In this document: in pieces, positions 29,728-39,462 of the stretch
How positions within the stretch are numbered: position 1 is the stretch's first letter
Layout of the letters: each line of letters starts with the position of its first letter
Origin: Streptococcus parasanguinis
Lineage (GTDB): Bacteria; Bacillota; Bacilli; Lactobacillales; Streptococcaceae
Assembly (NCBI RefSeq): GCF_023109675.1
Contig: NZ_JALDUR010000012.1
Span: 1 to 64,000, forward strand
Length of the DNA stretch: 64,000 nt
Reading direction: 5' to 3'
Translations under genes and position numbers: made by a program
Notes under the pieces: model-generated
What the model was told of the DNA's origin: nothing
The model's input: only the letters and a program-made list of their open reading frames with translations
Database searches by the model: none

Positions 29728-30089
29728 TAGGAGATACCAGGAAAGCGAATTGCTTTTTCTTTTTTGTTAGTCTTTGTCGGTTGTTTCTTTTGTTGTTGAT
29801 TGAGTTGCTTGACAAGTTTAGCAACACGTTCCTTTTCTTCCTTCTCTTTAAGATGTTCTTCTATTTCTTCTTGAGAAGGTTCAAGAATGGTGATAGTCAT
29901 GCTCAGTTCAGGAATGTCAATCTGATCATTGACACGAAGTTTACGGCCTCTCCGTTGTTCTAATTCACCATTCACAAAGACTTCTTTTTCTTGAAGAAAG
30001 GCTTTGATTGCACCACCACTCTGTATAATGCCGAGTTCTTTTAAGATTGCTTGTAATGTAATAAAGTCATCAAATAATTTGTAATTCAT
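29727..30089 (-). CDS. yaaA: S4-domain protein YaaA (RlbA-like)
   Basis: 120 residues: N-terminal S4 RNA-binding domain ([28 protein letters not shown]...[14 protein letters not shown] is its normal pattern) and a charged coiled-coil tail (about 75-115). It occurs directly upstream of recF in Bacillus and streptococci. Probably ribosome-associated; biochemical role unproven. Confidence 0.88.
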   Translation of the reverse strand: MNYKLFDDFITLQAILKELGIIQSGGAIKAFLQEKEVFVNGELEQRRGRKLRVNDQIDIPELSMTITILEPSQEEIEEHLKEKEEKERVAKLVKQLNQQQKKQPTKTNKKEKAIRFPGIS

Positions 30090-30244
30090 AGTTCACCTCT
30101 TTGCGTGTTATTATACCATATTTTTAGTTTTTCTAGGGTAGAGAATGTTGAGTGATTTGAGGAGCTTTTTCACAGTTTGAATTAGGATTTTAGTGTGATT
30201 TCGTGTTATAATGAAAGTTACTATTGAGTAGAACGAGGATGAAA

Positions 30245-31492
30245 ATGGAATTAGTAAAGGGCGTGAATCTTCACTTTCTTCAATCAAAAAAATTTAAAAC
30301 CAATAAAATTAAGGTCCGTTTTTCATCACCATTAGATGAAAATACCGTGGCTGCGCGTGTTTTAGTAGCCTGTATGATGGAAACTGCAAATCAAAAATAT
30401 CCAACTTCACAATTATTCCGTGAAAAATTAGCGAGTCTATATGGGGTAGAATTGTCAACCTCAGTCTCTAAGAGGGGGCGTGTTCATTATGTTGATTTGA
30501 ATATTTCCTTTGTGCGCGATGACTTTTTGAGCAAGAAAAATGTTCTTACGGATGAGGTTTTGGACATTATAGAAACTATCTTCTTTTCACCTTTGGTAGT
30601 AGAAGATCACTTTGACAGTGATACATTTGACGTTGAAAAGAAAAATACGATTTCCGATTTGGAGTCAGAAATTGAAGAGCCTTATTATTATGCACATGGG
30701 CAATTGAATCAACTATTTTTTGAAGACGAAACAATCGGGATGTCAAGATTGGGGAAAGTTGATTTAGTGAGACAAGAAACAGCTCAAAGTTCTCTTGAAC
30801 AGTTTCATCAGATGCTCCAATTAGATAACATTGACTTCTTTTTCATAGGTGACTTTAATGAGGTCGCTATTGTGGATCGAGTGAACCAGTTTGAATTCAA
30901 GCCACGTGATAACAATTTGTCTGTCACCTATCAACAACCTTTTACAAATGTTGTAAGAGAAAAGTTAGAGCAAAAACAAAACCAACAATCTATTTTAGAA
31001 TTAGGTTATCATTTTTCTACCCAGTATGGAGAATCTCTCCATATCCCTCTAGTTGTATTAAATGGGATGCTGGGAGCTTTCTCGCATTCGAGACTTTTTC
31101 AAATAATACGTGAGAAAGAAGGCCTTGCTTATACTATCTCAAGCCATTTTGATATTTTTACAGGCTTCATGAGAGTTTTTGCAGGTATTGATAAGGAATC
31201 TCGTACGAAAGTAATGACCTTGATTATGCGACAGTTGAATGATTTAAAACGAGGCAAGTTTACAGAGTCAGAGCTTCAATTGACAAAAGAAATGTTGGTG
31301 AATACGACCTTATTAGCACAGGATCGGCAAAATACCTTGATTGAAAGGGAATATCTGAAAACGATCCTAGGAAAGAAAGTCCTTTCTTTAGAAGAGTGGT
31401 TAGAGTCCATCGATAAGGTTAGTAGAGAAGAAATTATTGAAGTGGCAAAAACAATTAATTTACAGTCTGTTTATTTTATGGAAGGAAAGTAG
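30245..31492 (+). CDS. yfmF: M16 peptidase-like protein YfmF (no zinc motif)
   Basis: About 416-residue insulinase-fold protein. No HxxEH zinc-binding motif is present, so it is the non-catalytic partner of the next gene, as in M16B heterodimers. Current annotation of the pair links it to EF-P 5-aminopentanol modification. ATG 30239 and 30245 are both possible; GAGGA spacing favours 30245. First of a tight run with yfmH, rodZ and pgsA. Confidence 0.85.
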   Translation: MELVKGVNLHFLQSKKFKTNKIKVRFSSPLDENTVAARVLVACMMETANQKYPTSQLFREKLASLYGVELSTSVSKRGRVHYVDLNISFVRDDFLSKKNVLTDEVLDIIETIFFSPLVVEDHFDSDTFDVEKKNTISDLESEIEEPYYYAHGQLNQLFFEDETIGMSRLGKVDLVRQETAQSSLEQFHQMLQLDNIDFFFIGDFNEVAIVDRVNQFEFKPRDNNLSVTYQQPFTNVVREKLEQKQNQQSILELGYHFSTQYGESLHIPLVVLNGMLGAFSHSRLFQIIREKEGLAYTISSHFDIFTGFMRVFAGIDKESRTKVMTLIMRQLNDLKRGKFTESELQLTKEMLVNTTLLAQDRQNTLIEREYLKTILGKKVLSLEEWLESIDKVSREEIIEVAKTINLQSVYFMEGK

Positions 31493-31500
31493 TGTAAAGA

Positions 31501-32775
31501 TTGAAAATTAAAGAAAAATATTATGAATCAGTTGGTGAGCAAGTTTACTTTACACGCTTGTCAAATGGGTTGACTATTCATTTAATTCCCAAAGAAGATT
31601 ATTATGAAACCTATGGAATAATCACAACTAAGTTTGGCTCAGTGGATACACGAATTCTAGTGAATGGTGATGAAAGGCAATATCCTGCAGGAATTGCTCA
31701 TTTCCTAGAACACAAAGTATTTGAAGATGAAAATGGTCAAGATTATTTAAAAAAATTCGTTCATTTAGGATCGGAAAGTAATGCCTTTACAAGCTTTACA
31801 AAGACAAGTTATCTTTTCTCAACAACTTCAAAAGTCCCTGAGAATATTCAATTGTTATTGGAGATGGTTTCAAAGGCTTCCTTTACAGAAAAATCTGTAT
31901 CTAAGGAAAGAGAAATCATTCAACAAGAAATTGGAATGTATCAAGATAGTCCAGACTATCGATTATTTTTTGGTGCTTTAGAAAATTTATATCCTGGAAC
32001 ACCGTTAGCAGATGATATTGCTGGGACTAGGGAGTCTATTTCCAACATTACAATAGATAATCTCCGTGAAAACTTTGATCTATTCTATCATCCCTCTCAA
32101 ATGCACTTATTAGTGATCGGAAACTTTGATGTTGATGAAGTATTGCAAGTAGTAAAGAAATATGATCTAGTTCCTCCTCATCCATCTGTGGAGTTAGAAC
32201 GTTTTCCTGTAGAAAAAAATGAAGTAAGATTGAATCAATCTTGTAGAATGGAAGTTGCTACTCCGAAGTTGGCAATTGGAATTCGAGGAAATGATATCAT
32301 TAAGAAAGAGGAAAAATTTCGTTATAAATTGATGTTGAAATTACTATTTTCGATGATGTTTGGTTGGACTTCGCAACGGTTTCAAAGTTTATATGAAGCT
32401 GGGAAGATTGACAACTCATTGACACTTGAAGTCGAGGTTGAGGAATTATTTCATTTCGTTATTTTGACAATGGATACTCAAGAACCGGTGTCCTTATCTC
32501 ATCAATTTAGGTCAGCAATCAAACAATTTGAGAAGGATCCAGATGTCAATCAGGAACATTTGGATACGATTAAAAGCGAAATGTTTGGTGATTTCTTACA
32601 AGGTTTAAATTCGCTTGAGTATAGTGCCACTCAGTTTGAATATTTTTCAGACGGTAGCACTTCTTATGATCTTCCAAAGATTTTACAAGGTATTAGTTTA
32701 CAAGATATCATCAAATTAGGGCGTCAGTTCATCGAACGGGCTGAGATGGTTGACTATATGATTTTTCAAAAGTAG
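31501..32775 (+). CDS. yfmH: M16 zinc peptidase YfmH
   Basis: 424 residues with the inverted zinc motif HFLEH (about 67-71) followed by the downstream glutamate in EREIIQQEIGM. Starts with TTG (31501), 8 bp after the yfmF stop; no in-frame ATG is available upstream. It is the catalytic half of the M16 pair. Same order (yfmF, yfmH, rodZ-like, pgsA) occurs in Bacillus. Confidence 0.86.
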   Translation: MKIKEKYYESVGEQVYFTRLSNGLTIHLIPKEDYYETYGIITTKFGSVDTRILVNGDERQYPAGIAHFLEHKVFEDENGQDYLKKFVHLGSESNAFTSFTKTSYLFSTTSKVPENIQLLLEMVSKASFTEKSVSKEREIIQQEIGMYQDSPDYRLFFGALENLYPGTPLADDIAGTRESISNITIDNLRENFDLFYHPSQMHLLVIGNFDVDEVLQVVKKYDLVPPHPSVELERFPVEKNEVRLNQSCRMEVATPKLAIGIRGNDIIKKEEKFRYKLMLKLLFSMMFGWTSQRFQSLYEAGKIDNSLTLEVEVEELFHFVILTMDTQEPVSLSHQFRSAIKQFEKDPDVNQEHLDTIKSEMFGDFLQGLNSLEYSATQFEYFSDGSTSYDLPKILQGISLQDIIKLGRQFIERAEMVDYMIFQK

Positions 32776-32801
32776 TAAACAATGTATCAAGAAGGGGAAA
32801 C

Positions 32802-33209
32802 ATGAAGAAGAGAACGATTGGTCAAGTGTTAAGACTGTCAAGAGTAAATTTACACTTAAGTTTACAGGATGTGTCAAATAAGACAGCTATTGAAATTCCT
32901 TATATAGAAGCGTTGGAAAACGATGAGTTTGATCTATTACCGAGTCCCTTTTACGCTCAGATCTATCTTAAAAAATTAGCATGGGCTTTGGGATTAGATG
33001 AGTCCATCCTATTGACAGCTTTTCGTGAAGGAAAAGAATTGTTATTTGATGAAGAGATACTTGTAGATGACGAAGAGCTTCATTCAAGAAAATTAAGACA
33101 GAAAGCGAGCTGGTTACCAATCCTGTATTATCTACTAGTTAGTTTTGTCATTCTTGGTTTTGTGATTTATATCGTATATTTTTATGAGTTTACAGCATCT
33201 GTAAAATAG
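32802..33209 (+). CDS. rodZ: RodZ-like helix-turn-helix membrane protein, short form
   Basis: 135 residues: N-terminal HTH (TIGQVLRLSRVNLHLSLQDVS... to about 75, with PSPFYAQIYLKKLAWALGLD), a charged linker and one membrane helix at about 105-127, then only 8 external residues. Pneumococcal RodZ is about twice as long and has an external beta domain, absent here: after the stop, pgsA begins within 31 bp. The HTH part, which contacts MreB or other partners in the family, is intact. Good GGGG ribosome site. Confidence 0.85.
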   Translation: MKKRTIGQVLRLSRVNLHLSLQDVSNKTAIEIPYIEALENDEFDLLPSPFYAQIYLKKLAWALGLDESILLTAFREGKELLFDEEILVDDEELHSRKLRQKASWLPILYYLLVSFVILGFVIYIVYFYEFTASVK

Positions 33210-33240
33210 ATGTAAAGATAGTTTATTTTTTGGAGGAAGT

Positions 33241-33780
33241 ATGAAAAAAGAAAATATTCCTAATGCATTGACATTAATTCGGGTTGTGATGATTCCTATT
33301 TTTATTGCCATTTTAAGTTTAAGTCACTCTTACTTAGGACATATTGTAGCGGCAGTTATTTTTGCAATTGCTAGTATTACAGATTATTTAGATGGCTTTC
33401 TTGCACGAAAATGGAATGTAGTGAGTAATTTTGGTAAATTTGCCGATCCAATGGCAGATAAATTATTGGTCATGTCAGCCTTTATCATGATGATTGAATT
33501 AAAAATGGTTCCTGCTTGGATTGCAGCCGTTATCATTTGTCGTGAGTTAGCTGTTACTGGTTTGCGTCTTCTACTTGTTGAGACAGGTGGTACAGTTCTT
33601 GCTGCAGCCATGCCTGGAAAAATTAAAACCTTTAGCCAAATGTTTGCCATTATCTTTTTGCTTTGCCATTGGACTCTTCCAGGGCAAGTGTTGCTTTATA
33701 TTGCATTGATTTTCACAATTTATTCTGGTTACGACTACTTTAAGGGAAGTAGCTATCTCTTTAAAGACACATTTAAATAA
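33241..33780 (+). CDS. pgsA: CDP-diacylglycerol-glycerol-3-phosphate 3-phosphatidyltransferase
   Basis: 179-residue membrane enzyme making phosphatidylglycerol phosphate. CDP-alcohol phosphotransferase signature D-G-x2-A-R-x8-G-x3-D-x3-D is visible as DGFLARKWNVVSNFGKFADP with MADK following. Four to five membrane helices. GGAGG ribosome site; its stop codon abuts the ecfA1 start. Confidence 0.95.
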   Translation: MKKENIPNALTLIRVVMIPIFIAILSLSHSYLGHIVAAVIFAIASITDYLDGFLARKWNVVSNFGKFADPMADKLLVMSAFIMMIELKMVPAWIAAVIICRELAVTGLRLLLVETGGTVLAAAMPGKIKTFSQMFAIIFLLCHWTLPGQVLLYIALIFTIYSGYDYFKGSSYLFKDTFK

Positions 33781-34605
33781 ATGAAACAGATGATTGAGCT
33801 AAAAAATGTATCCTTTCGATACGATAAAACAGTAGAAGAGTATCAAATTGACACGGTTTCGTTTCACGTGAAACAAGGAGAGTGGCTTTCGATTGTTGGA
33901 CACAATGGTAGTGGGAAATCTACAGTTGTACGCCTGATTGATGGTCTTTTGGAAGCTGAGTCTGGTGAGATTTACATTGATGGAAAACAACTGACTCGTG
34001 AAACCATATGGGAAATCCGTAGTAAAATTGGGATTGTATTTCAGAATCCTGATAACCAATTTGTTGGTGCGACAGTAGAAGATGATGTTGCCTTTGGTTT
34101 AGAAAATCAAGGAATTCCACGGGAAGAAATGTTTCAACGTGTGGAGAAGGCTATTGAGCAAGTTGGTATGCTGGAGTTTAAAGATCGCGAACCATCTCGT
34201 TTGTCAGGTGGTCAAAAGCAACGGGTGGCTATAGCAGGTATTATCGCCTTGAGACCAACTATTATTATCCTTGATGAAGCAACTAGTATGTTAGATCCAG
34301 AAGGTAGAGAGGATCTAATGGCGGTAATGAGAGAACTTCAGAAAAAATTTCAATTAACAATTATCTCCATTACCCATGATTTAACCGAAATTGCCTTAAG
34401 TGATCGAACACTCGTGTTTCAAAAAGGAAAACTAGAGTCTTCTATGACGCCGCGGGAATTGTTTTCAAGAAATGACCTCAATGAGATTGGACTAGATAAG
34501 CCTTTTAGTAAGCAGGTTCAAGAATCTCTCAGCTCGCATTTTCCGCTAAAACAGGATTATCTAACAGAAAGTGAGTTATTAGACCAATTATGGGAATCTC
34601 TTTAA
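33781..34605 (+). CDS. ecfA1: ECF transporter ATPase A1
   Basis: 274 residues; Walker [10 protein letters not shown], signature LSGGQKQR, Walker [14 protein letters not shown]. With EcfA2 and EcfT it forms the shared energising module of energy-coupling-factor vitamin transporters; the substrate-binding S units are encoded elsewhere. Overlaps ecfA2 by 16 bp. A parS site lies at its 5' end (33860). Confidence 0.95.
   Translation: MKQMIELKNVSFRYDKTVEEYQIDTVSFHVKQGEWLSIVGHNGSGKSTVVRLIDGLLEAESGEIYIDGKQLTRETIWEIRSKIGIVFQNPDNQFVGATVEDDVAFGLENQGIPREEMFQRVEKAIEQVGMLEFKDREPSRLSGGQKQRVAIAGIIALRPTIIILDEATSMLDPEGREDLMAVMRELQKKFQLTIISITHDLTEIALSDRTLVFQKGKLESSMTPRELFSRNDLNEIGLDKPFSKQVQESLSSHFPLKQDYLTESELLDQLWESL
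33860..33875. promoter_or_regulatory. parS site inside ecfA1
   Basis: CGTTTCACGTGAAACA contains the full 14-bp parS core, about 18 kb right of dnaA; it differs from TGTTTCACGTGAAACA only at the first base. Confidence 0.9.
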
Positions 34606-35432
34606 AGAATGTCTATTATACTTATCAAGAGGGAAGTCCTTTTGAAGGGCAGGCGCTTTCTGATATTAGTTTGGAAATAAAAGATGGATCTTATACAGCC
34701 ATTATCGGACATACTGGTAGTGGCAAGTCTACTTTGTTGCAATTACTAAATGGTTTACTGCGTCCGACTAAAGGAACGATTCAATTTGAAGATTTTGTTT
34801 TAGATAATCATTCTGAGCCAAAAGAAATGAAGTACCTGAGAAAAAAGGTTGGTTTGGTTTTTCAATTTCCAGAAAGTCAGCTGTTTGCAGAAACCGTTCT
34901 AGCTGATGTAGCCTTTGGACCACAGAATTTTGGGGTACCTAAGGACAAAGCGGAGGAAATAGCCAAAGAAAAATTAGCGATCGTTGGTTTAGAAGAGTCT
35001 ATCTATGATAAAAGTCCATTTGAACTATCTGGTGGACAGATGAGACGGGTTGCGATCGCAGGTATTTTAGCTATCGAACCAGAGATTTTAGTATTGGACG
35101 AGCCAACAGCAGGTCTAGATCCTGCTGGAAGAAAGGAATTGATGGCGCTGTTTGAGACATTACATAAAAATGGGATGACCCTAGTTCTGGTAACTCATAC
35201 GATGGATGATGTAGCAAATTTTGCTGATACTGTATTTGCTTTAGAAGCGGGAAAACTTGTCCTAAACGGATCCCCAAGGGAAGTGTTTCAACAGGTTGAG
35301 TATTTACAAAAACTTCAATTAGGAGTCCCACAAATTACGAATTTTGCTCTTCAATTGAAACGAAGAGGACTTCCTCTGGACAGACTACCAATCAAAATTG
35401 AGGAACTAAAGGAGCTGTTACTTCATGAATAA
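34590..35432 (+). CDS. ecfA2: ECF transporter ATPase A2
   Basis: 280 residues; Walker [10 protein letters not shown], signature LSGGQMRR, Walker [14 protein letters not shown]. The second, non-identical ATPase of the ECF module. Overlaps ecfA1 at its start and ecfT by 8 bp at its end, implying translational coupling of all three. Confidence 0.95.
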   Translation: MGISLKNVYYTYQEGSPFEGQALSDISLEIKDGSYTAIIGHTGSGKSTLLQLLNGLLRPTKGTIQFEDFVLDNHSEPKEMKYLRKKVGLVFQFPESQLFAETVLADVAFGPQNFGVPKDKAEEIAKEKLAIVGLEESIYDKSPFELSGGQMRRVAIAGILAIEPEILVLDEPTAGLDPAGRKELMALFETLHKNGMTLVLVTHTMDDVANFADTVFALEAGKLVLNGSPREVFQQVEYLQKLQLGVPQITNFALQLKRRGLPLDRLPIKIEELKELLLHE

Positions 35433-36222
35433 TATGATTTTGGGAAGGTATATTCCTGGAAACTCCATTATCCACCAACTAGATCCTCGTGGGAAGTTGC
35501 TGTCAATGTTTTTATTCATATTTCTTCTGTTTTGGGCAAATAATATCCAGACAAATGTTCTTCTCTTTGGTTTTATTTTTGTTTTAATGTATCTAACGAG
35601 GATTTCGGTTAGTTTTTATATTAAAGGTTTAAAATCAATGATTTTTATCATTGCTTTTACAACCATTTTTCAATTATTTGCGACCTCTCAAGGAACTATT
35701 TTGTATCAATGGTGGTTTTTTAAATTAACCGACCAAGGATTGATGCAAGCCGCCATCATATTTTGTAGATTTATTTTAATCATTTTTTATTCGACGATTT
35801 TAACCGTGACGACGACACCATTGAGTTTAGCAGATGCTGTTGAAAAGATCCTCACACCACTAAAAATTATTAAAGTTCCAGCACATGAGATTGGGTTAAT
35901 GCTATCTATGAGTTTGCGCTTTGTTCCAACTTTAGTGGATGATACGAATCGAATCATGAATGCGCAAAGGGCGCGTGGTGTTGATTTTGGTGAAGGAAAT
36001 CTATTAAAAAGGATCCGTTCCTTCATTCCGATTCTCATTCCTTTGTTTGCCTCAAGTTTTAAACGCGCAGATGCATTAGCAATTGCGATGGAAGCGAGAG
36101 GGTACAAAGGCGGTGAAGGACGAACACGCTATCGGACTCTGCAGTGGGGAGTAAAAGATACCCTGGCATTGCTCGTTATTCTGTGCCTCATGTTGATAGT
36201 TTTTTATCTAAAAAATGGATAG
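35425..36222 (+). CDS. ecfT: ECF transporter membrane subunit EcfT
   Basis: 265 residues, several membrane helices, and the two coupling-helix motifs with Ala-Arg-Gly: [10 protein letters not shown] (about 175) and [10 protein letters not shown] (about 220). It links the ATPases to exchangeable S units. End of the operon; a hairpin follows. Confidence 0.95.
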   Translation: MNNMILGRYIPGNSIIHQLDPRGKLLSMFLFIFLLFWANNIQTNVLLFGFIFVLMYLTRISVSFYIKGLKSMIFIIAFTTIFQLFATSQGTILYQWWFFKLTDQGLMQAAIIFCRFILIIFYSTILTVTTTPLSLADAVEKILTPLKIIKVPAHEIGLMLSMSLRFVPTLVDDTNRIMNAQRARGVDFGEGNLLKRIRSFIPILIPLFASSFKRADALAIAMEARGYKGGEGRTRYRTLQWGVKDTLALLVILCLMLIVFYLKNG

Positions 36223-36250
36223 AGCTAGTTGTATTGGTTCAAAAATAAGG

Positions 36251-36278
36251 AAAAAGCGCTATACAAAGCGCTTTTTAC
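36251..36278 (+). terminator. Terminator after ecfT
   Basis: Stem AAAAAGCGCT / AGCGCTTTTT with a short loop. Confidence 0.88.
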
Positions 36279-36296
36279 ATTAAATTCACATATTCT

Positions 36297-36337
36297 TGTA
36301 ACATTTGTAATATATTCTACAATAAACTGTAACATTT
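36297..36337 (+). repeat. Direct repeat TGTAACATTT upstream of the first LysM gene
   Basis: TGTAACATTT at 36297-36306 and 36328-36337, 31 bp apart, with a further TGTAAT between. WalR regulators bind TGTAA-type repeats and control LysM wall proteins in pneumococcus, but the spacing here does not match the usual WalR phasing. Confidence 0.35.
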
Positions 36338-36379
36338 TGTGTGTATGATAGAATTATGTTCGAAAGGAGAATAGAATTC

Positions 36380-37024
36380 ATGAACAGTAAAAAGTTCCAA
36401 TGGACAGTCACTTCCCTACTTTCAGCAGCATCACTTTTCATTTCTGGTATTGCTACAGTGAATGCTGAAACTTACGAAGTGAAGTCTGGAGATACTCTAT
36501 CAAAAATTGCACTAGAAAATAACACTTCAGTAGAAAATATTATTGCATCTAACAATCTGACCAATGAAGATTTGATCTATGCAGGACAAATTATTGAGTT
36601 AGGTGAGCGTTCAAAATCTATGATTGATAAAGTTGCTCCACAAGAGCAAGCAAAACCTGCTGAAAGTGCAACTACAGCAACTGCACAAACTGCTCAAAAA
36701 CAAACAACTTATGCAGCAAATGCTGCAGTGACTTCTGCACAATCAACAAATGGTGGAATTGTTCTATCAAATGGGAATACTGCTGGAGAACAAGGATCTT
36801 ATGCAGCTGCTCGTATGGCTGAAATGACTGGTGTACCTGCTTCTACTTGGGAAGCAATTATTGCCCGTGAATCAAATGGTCAAGTAAATGCAGCAAATGC
36901 TTCTGGTGCCAGTGGTTTGTTCCAAACAATGCCAGGTTGGGGTTCAACTGCAACAGTTGATGATCAAATCCAGGCTGCATACAATGCATATAGCTCACAA
37001 GGTTTATCAGCTTGGGGTTATTAA
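36380..37024 (+). CDS. Secreted LysM and lytic-transglycosylase-like wall protein
   Basis: 214 residues. Signal peptide with A-x-A type end (about 1-27, ...TVNAE), one LysM domain (about 28-72, [13 protein letters not shown]), an Ala/Thr/Gln-rich linker, then a C-terminal SLT-like domain with probable catalytic Glu in [12 protein letters not shown] 36380 is chosen because GAAAGGAGA precedes it. Binds peptidoglycan; cleavage activity is inferred from the fold. Confidence 0.88.
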   Translation: MNSKKFQWTVTSLLSAASLFISGIATVNAETYEVKSGDTLSKIALENNTSVENIIASNNLTNEDLIYAGQIIELGERSKSMIDKVAPQEQAKPAESATTATAQTAQKQTTYAANAAVTSAQSTNGGIVLSNGNTAGEQGSYAAARMAEMTGVPASTWEAIIARESNGQVNAANASGASGLFQTMPGWGSTATVDDQIQAAYNAYSSQGLSAWGY

Positions 37025-37063
37025 AAAAATAGGTTTACAACTTGTAAACCTATTTTTTTAATG
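37024..37063. terminator. Bidirectional terminator
   Basis: Near-perfect palindrome AAAAAAATAGGTTTACAA / TTGTAAACCTATTTTTTT between convergent LysM and HAD genes. It contains TTTACA-N3-TGTAAA, one base shorter than the palindrome family in the findings. Confidence 0.92.
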
Positions 37064-37679
37064 TCTCAAGAATGTCAAGTGGAGAGTGACAAATAAAATC
37101 TGGTGAGTAAAGAAGTAGCTCTTCAAGATCTCCAAATCCCCAAGTGACGGCCATGGTTTTTATGCCAACTGTTTGACCTCCAATGAGGTCAAATTTTGTG
37201 TCTCCAATAATCACTGTCTCCTCTTTTGGAAGGTCATTGCTTGACAAGGCGTATCGAATGACATCGGCTTTGTGGATACGATCTGAATTTGATCCATAAA
37301 TTCCTTTAAAGTATTTATCGATACCTAAATCTTGACACATCTGTAAAGCAACTGGTTCATGTTTTGAAGTAGTTACATAAAGAGGAATGTTTTCGTCTTG
37401 TAATGCTTTCAAAGCTTCTACTATCTGAGGAAACAGAGTTGATTTGTATTGACCTTTTTCATGATAATACTGGCGATAGATCATCACTGCTTGATCTACC
37501 AAAGTTTCAGGAAGGGTAGCTTCAAAACTAGAAATCAAAGGTGGTCCCATAAAACTACGGATAGTTTTGAGATCGGGTTGAGGAACCTTCAAAGTATCGA
37601 ATGTATGTTGAAAGCTCTCTGTAATTCCCTTGGAACTGTCAACTAATGTTCCATCTAAATCAAAAAATAAGGCTTGCAT
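37050..37679 (-). CDS. HAD-superfamily phosphatase (phosphoglycolate phosphatase-like)
   Basis: 209 residues; motif I FFDLDGTLVDSS at the N-terminus, motif II VTTSK, motif IV IIGDTKFD. Cap domain of the PGP/GPH type. ATG at 37679 follows the sdaAA stop by one base and has GGAG upstream; the long in-frame extension to 37799 overlaps sdaAA and is rejected. Substrate unknown. Same association with serine dehydratase occurs in pneumococcus. Confidence 0.88.
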   Translation of the reverse strand: MQALFFDLDGTLVDSSKGITESFQHTFDTLKVPQPDLKTIRSFMGPPLISSFEATLPETLVDQAVMIYRQYYHEKGQYKSTLFPQIVEALKALQDENIPLYVTTSKHEPVALQMCQDLGIDKYFKGIYGSNSDRIHKADVIRYALSSNDLPKEETVIIGDTKFDLIGGQTVGIKTMAVTWGFGDLEELLLYSPDFICHSPLDILETLKK

Positions 37680-37680
37680 G

Positions 37681-38553
37681 TTATTCTCCAAATATCTCTT
37701 TTTGTAATCTACGTCCGGTTGGTGTTGCTGCCAATCCTCCTTCAGCTGTTTCTCTAAAGGCAGTCGGAAGACTAGATCCAACTTGGTACATGGCGTCAAT
37801 CACTTCATCAACAGGTATTTTTGATTCAATACCTGCTAAGGCCATATCAGCAGCAATGAAGGCATAGCTAGCTCCCATTGCGTTCCGTTTAACACATGGA
37901 ACTTCCACGAGTCCTGCTACTGGATCACAAATGAGCCCAAGCATGTTTTTGATGACAAAACAGACTGCTTGACTCGCTTGATAAGGAGTTCCCCCAGCAG
38001 CTAGTGTCAATGCTGCTGCACTCATAGCTGAAGCAGAACCAACTTCTGCTTGACAACCACCTTCTGCACCTGAAATAGAAGCATTATTTGCGATCACTAA
38101 ACCAAAAGCTCCAGCTGTCAGTAGAAAATCTAATTGTTGCTGACGGTTTAACCCTAATTTTTGAGTTGCTGCAGTGAGAACTGCGGGGAGGCAGCCAGCA
38201 GATCCTGCAGTGGGTGTTGCGCAGACCAGTCCCATCTTAGCATTGTGTTCGTTGACAGCAATAGCATTCTTCGCTGCGGTTAGGACGGTCAAGTCAGATA
38301 ACGTTTTTCCTGATTTGATATAGCGATCTAATTTTGCGGCATCCCCACCGGTTAACCCACTACGAGAGTGGTTTTCATTTAACCCTAACTTTACAGAATC
38401 AATCATCACTTCTAAATTACGGGTCATTAATCGTAGGACTTCTTCTCGTTCACGACCGGTTAGTTCAAATTCAGTTGCAATCATTAACTCTGCGACGTTT
38501 CCTTCGTATTGTGTGCTTGCTTGTTCTACGAGGTCTACAATTGAATAAAACAT
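37681..38553 (-). CDS. sdaAA: L-serine dehydratase, iron-sulfur-dependent, alpha subunit
   Basis: 290 residues. Contains the family cysteines that hold the 4Fe-4S cluster (CATPTAGSAGCLPA, GGCQAEVG, GLICDPVAGLVEVPC). Converts L-serine to pyruvate and ammonia with the beta subunit encoded just upstream. Translationally linked to the HAD gene downstream. Confidence 0.96.
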   Translation of the reverse strand: MFYSIVDLVEQASTQYEGNVAELMIATEFELTGREREEVLRLMTRNLEVMIDSVKLGLNENHSRSGLTGGDAAKLDRYIKSGKTLSDLTVLTAAKNAIAVNEHNAKMGLVCATPTAGSAGCLPAVLTAATQKLGLNRQQQLDFLLTAGAFGLVIANNASISGAEGGCQAEVGSASAMSAAALTLAAGGTPYQASQAVCFVIKNMLGLICDPVAGLVEVPCVKRNAMGASYAFIAADMALAGIESKIPVDEVIDAMYQVGSSLPTAFRETAEGGLAATPTGRRLQKEIFGE

Positions 38554-38562
38554 ATGAACTCC

Positions 38563-39234
38563 TTATTTGAAAAAGTTGACATTATGAAGATGAGGAATTT
38601 TACGGATATCTTCGATCGCTGCTTCACAACTTCTTGAGTCAACTTCTATAATCATAATCGCTTTTTCTCCAGCTTTTTCCCGTGTTACATTCATTTGTGC
38701 AATGTTAATATCATAGCGAGAAAGAGCTTCTGTCACATGAGCGATCATTCCAGGGACGTCCTGGTGAACAATGATAATGGTTGGAGTATTCATATTTAGC
38801 GAGATGGCAAAGCCATTTAACTCAGTAACCTGTATGTTCCCACCACCAATTGAGATTCCAGTGACAGAAATCGTTTTATGATCATTTTTAACAGTAATAG
38901 TCGTTGTATTTGGGTGAGGAGCATTGCTTTCTTTTTGAATAGACCAAACAATCCGAATGCCTCGTTCATGTGCAATTTTTAGACTATCTGGGATTCTAGG
39001 ATCATCTGTGTCCATTCCTAAGATGCCCGCTACTAAGGCTAAATCTGTTCCATGACCACGATAGGTTTTGGCGAAGGAATTAAATAATTGGAACTCAACT
39101 TCTTTTGGTTCCTCTCCAAAGATAGAAGAAACAATTTTACCAATTCGAACAGCACCTGCAGTGTGACTACTGGATGGGCCGATCATCACAGGTCCAATAA
39201 TATCAAAAACTGATTGGAATTTTAAAGAGTTCAT
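38563..39234 (-). CDS. sdaAB: L-serine dehydratase, iron-sulfur-dependent, beta subunit
   Basis: 223 residues: N-terminal catalytic-beta domain (SVFDIIGPVMIGPSSSHTAGAV) and C-terminal ACT domain (about 150-223), where serine or effectors bind. ATG 39234 has AAAGGAG 6 bases upstream, better than the frame's earlier start. Promoter -10 TATAAT at 39270-39265. Confidence 0.95.
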   Translation of the reverse strand: MNSLKFQSVFDIIGPVMIGPSSSHTAGAVRIGKIVSSIFGEEPKEVEFQLFNSFAKTYRGHGTDLALVAGILGMDTDDPRIPDSLKIAHERGIRIVWSIQKESNAPHPNTTTITVKNDHKTISVTGISIGGGNIQVTELNGFAISLNMNTPTIIIVHQDVPGMIAHVTEALSRYDINIAQMNVTREKAGEKAIMIIEVDSRSCEAAIEDIRKIPHLHNVNFFK

Positions 39235-39264
39235 GCTCTGCTCCTTTGTGATCACTTTACTTCA

Positions 39265-39270
39265 TTATAT
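39265..39270 (-). promoter_or_regulatory. -10 element of the sda operon
   Basis: TATAAT on the minus strand, about 30 bp before the sdaAB start; -35 region is poor. Confidence 0.5.
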
Positions 39271-39319
39271 CAGATATGGCTGATGATTTCTTCTATTTTT
39301 CCCGAAATATCTGAGAAAT

Positions 39320-39336
39320 CTTAAAGGGGGCTTAAA
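39320..39336 (-). promoter_or_regulatory. CiaR-type repeat between sdaAB and the second LysM gene
   Basis: On the minus strand TTTAAG-CCCCC-TTTAAG, two identical half-sites 11 bp apart, matching the htrA site in form. It lies about 50 bp upstream of the sda -10 and 126 bp from the LysM start, so which gene it serves is unclear. The remaining 200 bases of this gap hold no other gene. Confidence 0.5.
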
Positions 39337-39462
39337 GCATTTATATTATCCTGGATTTTTAGTATTTCTAACATCTGACTGAAATATTTGACACATTATT
39401 TCAATAAATATGAAATATTTCTTGTGTAGTATAGAGGTATACCAATAAAGGAGTACATAATA

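Noticed and set aside
37680-37799. Longer start for the HAD phosphatase
   Set aside because: The extension overlaps sdaAA and precedes the DxDGT motif by 40 residues not seen in the family.
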